Notes under the pieces: model-generated
What the model was told of the DNA's origin: nothing
Databases searched by the model: none
The model's input: only the letters and a program-made list of their open reading frames with translations
Position numbers and translations under genes: made by a program
DNA from: an uncultured Bacteroidota bacterium
GTDB taxonomy: Bacteria; Bacteroidota; Bacteroidia; Bacteroidales; F082
Direction of reading: 5' to 3'
DNA length: 38,030 nucleotides
NCBI GenBank assembly: GCA_903957365.1
Contig: CAJBPB010000244.1
Location: forward strand, 1-38,030
Shown: positions 32,727 through 38,030 of the stretch, one piece after another
How positions within the stretch are numbered: the stretch's first letter is position 1
Layout of the letters: the number at the start of each line of letters is the position of its first letter

Positions 32727-33931
32727 AATATTTCCTGAAAAAGCTGACTGGTAAACTCATCGAAGGCACACTATTCCTTAGTAGCACAGTTACTACGCTA
32801 ACAATTATTCTGATTGTGTTTTTTCTGTTCCGTGAAGGATTGTCACTTTTCAAACACAGTCCGATAGAAGACGGTTTTGTTGTTGCAATTAACAGTCAGA
32901 ATACGGTAAAAAAAATAACCAGTCCGCAGATTATGGATATATTCGATCAGGAAATTACCAATTGGGAGATGGTTGGTGGAAAAAATGACTCCATCATCCT
33001 TTTCCGTATTGATAATATCACTGACTACTATACCGAAGAACAGATGGGAGACACCCTCCAGCATATTCCAAAATTGCTTTCCAGACTGGTTGATAGTATT
33101 CCCGGAATAGTAGCATTTATTCCGGCTAGCTACGCAGGCGCTGATTTCAAAGGAAGAATCCTGGAGTTGGATAACATTTCACTCAGAAAATTTCTGACAG
33201 ATAAAGAATGGTATCCAACGGCTCAACCTGCGGCTCAGATGGGTGTTCTTGCCTTAATTTCAGGAACCTTATGGGTCAGTCTGGGCGCCATTTTACTTGC
33301 TTTGCCTTTGGGACTGGCGACAGCCATTTATATGGCCGAAATAGCCAATGAAAAAACCCGTCGTGTATTGAAACCGCTCATCGAACTGCTCGCCGGGATT
33401 CCATCTGTTGTGTATGGTTTTTTTGGTCTGGTAATCATTGTACCACTTATTCAGCAGGTATTTGATCTGCCGGTTGGAGAAACAGGTCTTGCTGGAAGTA
33501 TCATACTGGCAATCATGGCATTGCCAACGATCATTACGATTTCGGAGGATGCGCTTCGCACAACGCCAAGGGCAATGAAAGAAGCCAGTCTTGCTCTGGG
33601 AGCCAACAAATGGCAAACAATTTCCCGTGTTACTGTTCCTTATGCTGCTTCCGGAATATCCGCTGCAGCAATCCTTGGAATGGGACGTGCCATCGGCGAA
33701 ACCATGGCCGTGCTTATGGTAACGGGTAATGCAGCCGTGATGCCGCATACGTTGCTTGAACCAGTGCGTACTATCCCGGCCACCATTGCCGCTGAGCTTG
33801 GCGAGGCAACCCAGGGCGGTCTCCATTTCAAAGCTTTGTTCGCGTTGGGTTGTATTTTGTTTATTATTACCATGATGGTTAATCTTACTGTTGAGTATAT
33901 CTCAGCCAAACGCAAATACTCGAAACGATGA
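32723..33931 (+). CDS. pstC: Phosphate ABC transporter permease PstC with PstS-like extracytoplasmic insert
   Basis: This 402-residue inner-membrane permease is longer than the roughly 320 residues usual for PstC. Membrane segment 1 spans about residues 17-37. Residues 45-165 form an extracytoplasmic insert before the classic permease core, which includes GIPSVVYGFFGLV and the EAA-like loop SLALGANKWQTISRVTVP. Residues 60-95 of the insert (VKKITSPQIMDIF, EITNWEMVGGKNDSI) align with PstS residues 117-149 (VKQLTREQLEGIF, KITNWKDVGGEDEKI). PstS then has the phosphate loop ESSSGTYEFF, whereas PstC has IDNITDYYTEEQ, so the insert is unlikely to bind phosphate the same way. It overlaps the upstream regulator gene by four bases. 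Confidence 0.93.
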   Translation: MKYFLKKLTGKLIEGTLFLSSTVTTLTIILIVFFLFREGLSLFKHSPIEDGFVVAINSQNTVKKITSPQIMDIFDQEITNWEMVGGKNDSIILFRIDNITDYYTEEQMGDTLQHIPKLLSRLVDSIPGIVAFIPASYAGADFKGRILELDNISLRKFLTDKEWYPTAQPAAQMGVLALISGTLWVSLGAILLALPLGLATAIYMAEIANEKTRRVLKPLIELLAGIPSVVYGFFGLVIIVPLIQQVFDLPVGETGLAGSIILAIMALPTIITISEDALRTTPRAMKEASLALGANKWQTISRVTVPYAASGISAAAILGMGRAIGETMAVLMVTGNAAVMPHTLLEPVRTIPATIAAELGEATQGGLHFKALFALGCILFIITMMVNLTVEYISAKRKYSKR

Positions 33932-33976
33932 GCGAAACTGCAAAAAGTTTAAATTTTAGTCTTGAAAGGAATTACG

Positions 33977-34855
33977 ATGGAATGGCCTAAAAACACAGAA
34001 AGAAATAAGAACCTGAGACAGGTGATTGCTTTTACATCATTCAAATTGCTCAGCTATGCCGTAGTGATGATACTGTTTCTCATCCTTGCCCAGATCATTT
34101 ATAAAGGAATCAGTGTAATCAGTTGGGAGTTTCTGACTGCCATGCCCGAAGACGGTATGACCAAAGGGGGAATATTTCCGGCAATTGTCGGTACCTTTTA
34201 TCTGGTACTTGGCAGTATGGTTTTTGCATTTCCGATTGGTGTACTTTCGGCCATTTACATCAATGAATACACAAAAGACAGTTTCTATAAACGGTTCATC
34301 AAATTGATGACCAACAGTTTAGCTGGAATTCCTTCCATCGTTTTCGGATTATTTGGCATGACACTTTTTGTGAATACACTCGGGTTTGGCGATTCAATTC
34401 TAGCCGGTTCACTCACCCTCGGATTACTCACTTTGCCTGTTGTTATCCGAACCACCGAAGAAGCATTGAAATCGGTTGATGACTCGTTCCGTCATGGCGG
34501 ATATGCGCTTGGCGCCACCAAATTACAAACCATTCGCCGGGTGGTTTTGCCAATTGCTTTTCCAAACATTATTACCGGACTAATTTTATCGATCGGAAGG
34601 GTTTCGGGAGAAACTGCTCCGATTTTATTTACGGTGGCTGCCTATTTCCTGCCAAAATTACCGACTGGTATTTTCGATCAGGTAATGGCTTTGCCTTACC
34701 ATTTGTACGTCATCTCCACAAGTGGAACCAATGTTGCCGAATCACAACCCATTGCTTACGGAACAGCATTGGTGCTTATAATGATTGTGTTGCTGGTGAA
34801 TATCGCAGCCAACACATTGAGGAGATATTTAGGAAAAAAAGTTAAAATGAATTAA
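33977..34855 (+). CDS. pstA: Phosphate ABC transporter permease PstA
   Basis: This 292-residue second permease of the Pst importer partners PstC. About six membrane segments are visible, with the family blocks [32 protein letters not shown], the EAA-like [16 protein letters not shown] and [12 protein letters not shown]. The start is set at the ATG of [10 protein letters not shown]. The frame continues five codons upstream to a TTG, but an AAAGGA lies 6 bases before the ATG and fits a ribosome site. It follows pstC by 45 bases and ends one base before pstB. Confidence 0.95.
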   Translation: MEWPKNTERNKNLRQVIAFTSFKLLSYAVVMILFLILAQIIYKGISVISWEFLTAMPEDGMTKGGIFPAIVGTFYLVLGSMVFAFPIGVLSAIYINEYTKDSFYKRFIKLMTNSLAGIPSIVFGLFGMTLFVNTLGFGDSILAGSLTLGLLTLPVVIRTTEEALKSVDDSFRHGGYALGATKLQTIRRVVLPIAFPNIITGLILSIGRVSGETAPILFTVAAYFLPKLPTGIFDQVMALPYHLYVISTSGTNVAESQPIAYGTALVLIMIVLLVNIAANTLRRYLGKKVKMN

Positions 34856-34856
34856 G

Positions 34857-35612
34857 ATGAATCATATCATAGCTACTGAAAAGCTAAACCTTTATTACAA
34901 CGATTTTCATGCCTTGAAGAATATCAGCATGCAGATGCGGCCCAATACAGTTACTGCACTTATTGGTCCGTCAGGATGTGGAAAATCGACTTACCTTCGT
35001 CTTTTTAACCGGATGAATGACCTGATTGATGGTGTAAAAATTACAGGAGATGTTCGTGTGGAAGGCAAAGATATTTATGCTAAAAACACCGATGTAGTTG
35101 AATTGCGCCGGAAAGTGGGTATGGTTTTCCAGAAACCGAATCCATTCCCGAAAACAATTTTCGAAAATGTTGCGTATGGTTTGCGTGTGAATGGAATTAA
35201 CGACAATGGATTTATCAAAGATAAAATTGAACAATCGCTTGTGCAGGCTGCATTGTGGGACGAGGTGAAAGATAAACTGAATAAATCGGCATTTGAGTTG
35301 TCGGGTGGTCAGCAGCAACGCTTGTGTATTGCCAGGGCATTGGCTATCGAACCAAGTATTATACTGATGGACGAGCCAGCTTCTGCATTGGACCCGATTT
35401 CGACCGCTAAAATTGAAGAACTTATTTATGAGCTGAAAGAAAATTATACCATCGTAATTGTTACCCATAATATGCAGCAGGCAGGACGGGTGAGTGACAA
35501 TACAGCATTCTTTTATTTAGGCGAACTTATTGAATATGGAGAGACCAAGGAAATATTCACCAATCCAAAAGACAAAAAAACCCAAAATTATATTACCGGA
35601 AGATTCGGTTGA
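34857..35612 (+). CDS. pstB: Phosphate ABC transporter ATP-binding protein PstB
   Basis: This 251-residue cytoplasmic ATPase drives phosphate import through PstC and PstA. Walker A is GPSGCGKST (about residues 37-45), the Q loop is [15 protein letters not shown], the ABC signature is [14 protein letters not shown], Walker B is [13 protein letters not shown], and the switch His lies in [10 protein letters not shown]. All motifs are complete and the length is normal. The gene lies tightly between pstA and phoU, with a gap of 16 bases to phoU. Confidence 0.97.
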   Translation: MNHIIATEKLNLYYNDFHALKNISMQMRPNTVTALIGPSGCGKSTYLRLFNRMNDLIDGVKITGDVRVEGKDIYAKNTDVVELRRKVGMVFQKPNPFPKTIFENVAYGLRVNGINDNGFIKDKIEQSLVQAALWDEVKDKLNKSAFELSGGQQQRLCIARALAIEPSIILMDEPASALDPISTAKIEELIYELKENYTIVIVTHNMQQAGRVSDNTAFFYLGELIEYGETKEIFTNPKDKKTQNYITGRFG

Positions 35613-35628
35613 TACAAATTTAAAGACT

Positions 35629-36303
35629 ATGACACATTTAGACAAAGAATCACAGCAGCTAAAAGCCGATATGATCGGTATGTGGAATCTGGTTATTTCA
35701 CAGTTAAACAAAACACGTGAGGCACTTCTTAATTTCGATAAGGATATGGCGCACGAAGTGGTTGCCAACGAAAAAAGAGTAAATGGGAACGAGCTCAAGA
35801 TTGACCGTGATTGTGAGAATATTTTCGCACTCTTCAATCCTGTTGCAATAGACTTGCGTTTCACACTGGCAGTGCTCAAAATCAACAGCAATCTGGAACG
35901 TACCGGCGACATGGCTGACGGAATCGGTAGGTTTATACTAAATGGTAATGGTCCGTTCGATCACGAATTGTTAAAATTAACACAGGTGCTTCATATGTAT
36001 GAGGAAGCCAGTTCGATGCTGGTTGATACACTGACGGCTTTTGAACATGAAAACACCAAAATAGCCAGAAGTATATTCAAGCGCGATGAGATTCTGAATC
36101 AAATAAACATCATTTCAATCAAAGTTGTTACTGAATATATCCAGGCCCATCCTGAGAATACCGAACAGGCTTTGATCATCCTTTCCATCATCCGTAAACT
36201 GGAAAGAGTGGGAGATCATTGTAAAAATATCGCCGAAGAAATTATCTTTTATATCGAGGCAAAAGTGTTGAAGCACGCCAGTAAGAAGCAGAAGGCGGAG
36301 TAG
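35629..36303 (+). CDS. phoU: Phosphate signalling protein PhoU
   Basis: This 224-residue cytoplasmic helical protein consists of two three-helix PhoU repeats. The metal-binding motifs are LKINSNLERTGDMADGIGRF in the first repeat and IRKLERVGDHCKNIAEEIIF in the second. PhoU links Pst transport to PhoR/PhoB signalling and represses the Pho response when phosphate is plentiful. The start MTHLDKESQQ gives the normal length; an upstream frame would overlap pstB by 83 bases. It is the last gene of the pst operon and is followed by a strong terminator. No PhoR kinase or full-length PhoB gene lies in the window. Confidence 0.95.
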   Translation: MTHLDKESQQLKADMIGMWNLVISQLNKTREALLNFDKDMAHEVVANEKRVNGNELKIDRDCENIFALFNPVAIDLRFTLAVLKINSNLERTGDMADGIGRFILNGNGPFDHELLKLTQVLHMYEEASSMLVDTLTAFEHENTKIARSIFKRDEILNQINIISIKVVTEYIQAHPENTEQALIILSIIRKLERVGDHCKNIAEEIIFYIEAKVLKHASKKQKAE

Positions 36304-36364
36304 TTCAGCTTACTGTTGACTTATATCGGATTGTTTGTCAAATAATTCTTACTTGCTATCCATA

Positions 36365-36404
36365 TAACAAAAAGACCCGGCTTAATAGACGGGTCTTTTT
36401 GTTA
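36365..36404. terminator. Bidirectional terminator of the pst operon
   Basis: TAACAAAAAGACCCG and CGGGTCTTTTTGTTA form a 15-pair stem around a 10-base loop, with an A run before and a T run within the descending arm. It terminates the pst operon, and perhaps the convergent BNR-type gene as well. Confidence 0.92.
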
Positions 36405-36497
36405 ATATACCTGTTCGTATTAGTTGTAAAACGTTGATCTGCATCACTATTAAAAAATCTTGATTTGATTTACAACATGTATTTGTTCCTCCTTTCA

Positions 36498-37772
36498 TTA
36501 TTTTAACAATACCATTTTTCTGAGAATACACCTATTACCGTTAGTTAGTTTATAATAATAGATACCTGCAGGTAAAAAAGCAGCATTAAACTTTATAGAA
36601 TGTTCATTCCTGCAGTTTTCAGGGATAATCATTTCATTTACTTGTTCACCATGTGAATTATATATTGCGATTTCTACTTCAACCGTTTCGTTTGAATGCA
36701 GTGTATAGGATATTGTCGTTTCATTCGTAAATGGATTCGGGTAGTTGTAGGTTATGATACTATTATCTGCCAAAACTTCCTGCTGCGAGGTGATGGTTGA
36801 TTGAACGGTTTTAAAAAGTGGGGTTTCAGAATTAACTGCAAGTGCATACAAGTGTTCATCCGAACCTAAGGCTAATTTCTCAATATCCTGTCGCCCCATT
36901 CCTGTATCCATATCTTCCCATGTTACCCCATTATCTTTTGAGACCCGTACCCCACCATAATTCCAGTCAAGCAAAGAACAACCAATATAAATTTCATCTT
37001 CTGAATTGATTGCTATGGAAGTTGCCAATTCCTGCGAACTGAGATTTATCCATTCTGTATGGCCAAATGGCAATTTGAACACACCACCGGTTCCAAGAGA
37101 ATCATGTCCTCTTGTACCGGCGAATAAATCACCAGTGGAATTTATTGCCAACGAGGAGACATAATGATCGGTTAAACCAAAATGTTCCCAGGTATTCCCT
37201 CCATCCGTTGACCGGTAAACGCCACCTCCTCCAAAAAAATTAATAGTGCCAGCAAATAATTCACCTTTCATGGTGTCCTCAATGATAGCATTTACTACTT
37301 CATGGTTTTCAAGCAATAAAACCTCGTAAAAATCTGAACCAATTGAATCTGACTTATAAATTCCACCCCAGAAGCCCACAAAAACAGATCCAACTGAACT
37401 TTTAAAAACACTATTAATTCCAAGCATCGGAGTTTCAAATATTTGAGACCAGCTTAGGCCATTATTGTCTGAAAAATATACAATCCCACTTGCAGCAAAA
37501 ATATTATCAACATCATCAATATAAATTGGGCCAATAACGTCATTGTTCAAATAAAGTATCGTATCCCAGTTTTGTTTATCAGGCAGTTTGTGAAGTATCC
37601 CACCCCCTTGCGTTGGAAATGCAACACCAATAAATAATTCTTCGTTTGAATTGGTTTCGATAGAATTAATAGTTAAATCCGGCGGTGTATTGATGATTTC
37701 CCAAAAATCCTGAGCGAGAAGTGGCGAAGTATAACAAACAAGGGCAAAAAGCAGCAGGGAAAGGCGTTTCAT
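36498..37772 (-). CDS. Secreted BNR/sortilin-type beta-propeller-like protein with T9SS tail
   Basis: This 424-residue exported protein has a signal peptide at about residues 1-20 (ending LLAQ). Residues about 30-330 hold several BNR/Asp-box-like repeats that should form a beta-propeller, for example YRSTDGGNTWEHFGL, VSKDNGVTWEDMD and FSDNNGLSWSQIF. Residues about 340-424 form a T9SS type A sorting domain (NYPNPFTNETTISYTL, LPAGIYYYKL, ending RKMVLLK). Such proteins are common on Bacteroidota surfaces; sialidase activity cannot be claimed from the Asp boxes alone, since no catalytic signature was seen. It converges on the pst operon. Confidence 0.8.
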   Translation of the reverse strand: MKRLSLLLFALVCYTSPLLAQDFWEIINTPPDLTINSIETNSNEELFIGVAFPTQGGGILHKLPDKQNWDTILYLNNDVIGPIYIDDVDNIFAASGIVYFSDNNGLSWSQIFETPMLGINSVFKSSVGSVFVGFWGGIYKSDSIGSDFYEVLLLENHEVVNAIIEDTMKGELFAGTINFFGGGGVYRSTDGGNTWEHFGLTDHYVSSLAINSTGDLFAGTRGHDSLGTGGVFKLPFGHTEWINLSSQELATSIAINSEDEIYIGCSLLDWNYGGVRVSKDNGVTWEDMDTGMGRQDIEKLALGSDEHLYALAVNSETPLFKTVQSTITSQQEVLADNSIITYNYPNPFTNETTISYTLHSNETVEVEIAIYNSHGEQVNEMIIPENCRNEHSIKFNAAFLPAGIYYYKLTNGNRCILRKMVLLK

Positions 37773-37856
37773 TTTGAAAAAAGATTAGATAGGGTCATTA
37801 AATTGTAAATGGTTCATGTAAAAGTAGATAAAGAAAATTTGAAAAAACAAGAGAAA

Positions 37857-38030
37857 TTATACGGGGATTTGCAATTTGTAATGATTATCAATCGCATCAG
37901 ACCAGTCTCCTGGATCAGATGCCAATGCACCACCGGCCCACCAGGGTTCACCATTCGGATCAGGGTTAACATTAATTACCTGACCAGTCATTCTGTTTGA
38001 GAATACAAAAATTACTAACAGGATTGAAAT
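37857..38030 (-). pseudogene. Truncated N-terminal fragment of an exported protein (5' end outside window)
   Basis: On the minus strand the frame is open from the window edge to a TAA at 37857-37859, giving 57 residues. It reads as the hydrophobic core of a signal peptide (ILLVIFVF, then MTGQ) followed by VINVNPDPNGEPWWAGG. That is a typical mature start of secreted, T9SS-type proteins. The frame stops about 40 residues after the presumed cleavage site, far shorter than such proteins. It may be a broken gene, a frameshift, or a genuine short secreted peptide. The start codon is outside the window. Confidence 0.45.

Noticed and set aside
35530-35628. Longer PhoU overlapping pstB by 83 bases
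   Set aside because: The extra 33 residues are lysine- and proline-rich, come from the other frame of pstB, and exceed the usual PhoU length.
36498-37772. Sialidase call for the BNR-type protein
   Set aside because: Asp-box repeats alone occur in many beta-propellers; no catalytic sialidase residues could be identified.
37809-38000. 63-codon open frame on the plus strand at the window end
   Set aside because: It lies opposite a minus-strand frame that reads as a signal peptide with a plausible mature start. The plus-strand product has no domain pattern and no promoter.

Overview
The window looks like a chromosomal stretch from a Bacteroidota bacterium, probably Bacteroidales-like. Several secreted proteins end in type IX secretion (Por/T9SS type A) sorting tails. 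Outer-membrane proteins carry carboxypeptidase-like regulatory domains. Promoters show the TAnnTTTG -7 element typical of this phylum, and classical Shine-Dalgarno sites are mostly absent. No rRNA, tRNA, CRISPR array, phage or insertion sequence was recognised.

Layout. 1-5.2 kb holds the 3' end of a tryptophanase-family lyase, a CBM48/E-set protein, free methionine-R-sulfoxide reductase, a compact MntP-like / endonuclease I / QueD run, thioredoxin reductase and ArfB. 5.2-9.6 kb holds an unrecognised protein with two C-terminal membrane segments, a Pit phosphate transporter with its DUF47 (PhoU-like) partner, and a cation diffusion facilitator. 9.7-18 kb is mostly housekeeping: long-form PurL, RlmN, a ferredoxin-NADP reductase-like flavoprotein, a secreted beta-helix protein and a carboxypeptidase-domain protein. 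18-20.6 kb holds a Cys-rich putative lipoprotein gene, a decayed second copy of it, and between them a PadR-regulator / membrane-protein pair. 20.7-23.2 kb is cydAB.

23.5-36.4 kb is a phosphate-acquisition island. It holds a small secreted carboxypeptidase-domain protein, a TonB-dependent receptor, an Ig/beta-helix lipoprotein, an OprP-type porin, PstS, a stand-alone PhoB-like DNA-binding domain with no receiver, PstC, PstA, PstB and PhoU. A MORN-repeat protein lies within it and may be unrelated. The last 1.6 kb holds a T9SS-secreted BNR-type protein and the truncated start of another secreted protein.

Main discovery claim. Five promoters (pit, the small 23.56-kb gene, the lipoprotein/TonB operon, the porin and pstS) carry runs of 4-6 direct repeats of an 11-bp TTAAnA-type unit. 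The last unit ends 12 bp (13 bp at pstS) before the end of the -7 TTTG, and the array takes the place of the -33 element. This matches the logic of Pho boxes (11-bp repeats in E. coli, TTAACA repeats in Bacillus). It ties the outer-membrane proteins to the Pst system as one predicted regulon. Two proteins inside the pst operon are also unusual: the receiver-less PhoB-like domain, and a PstC whose first extracytoplasmic loop resembles part of PstS without its phosphate-binding loop. All repeat and homology statements were read by eye; no search or statistics were run.
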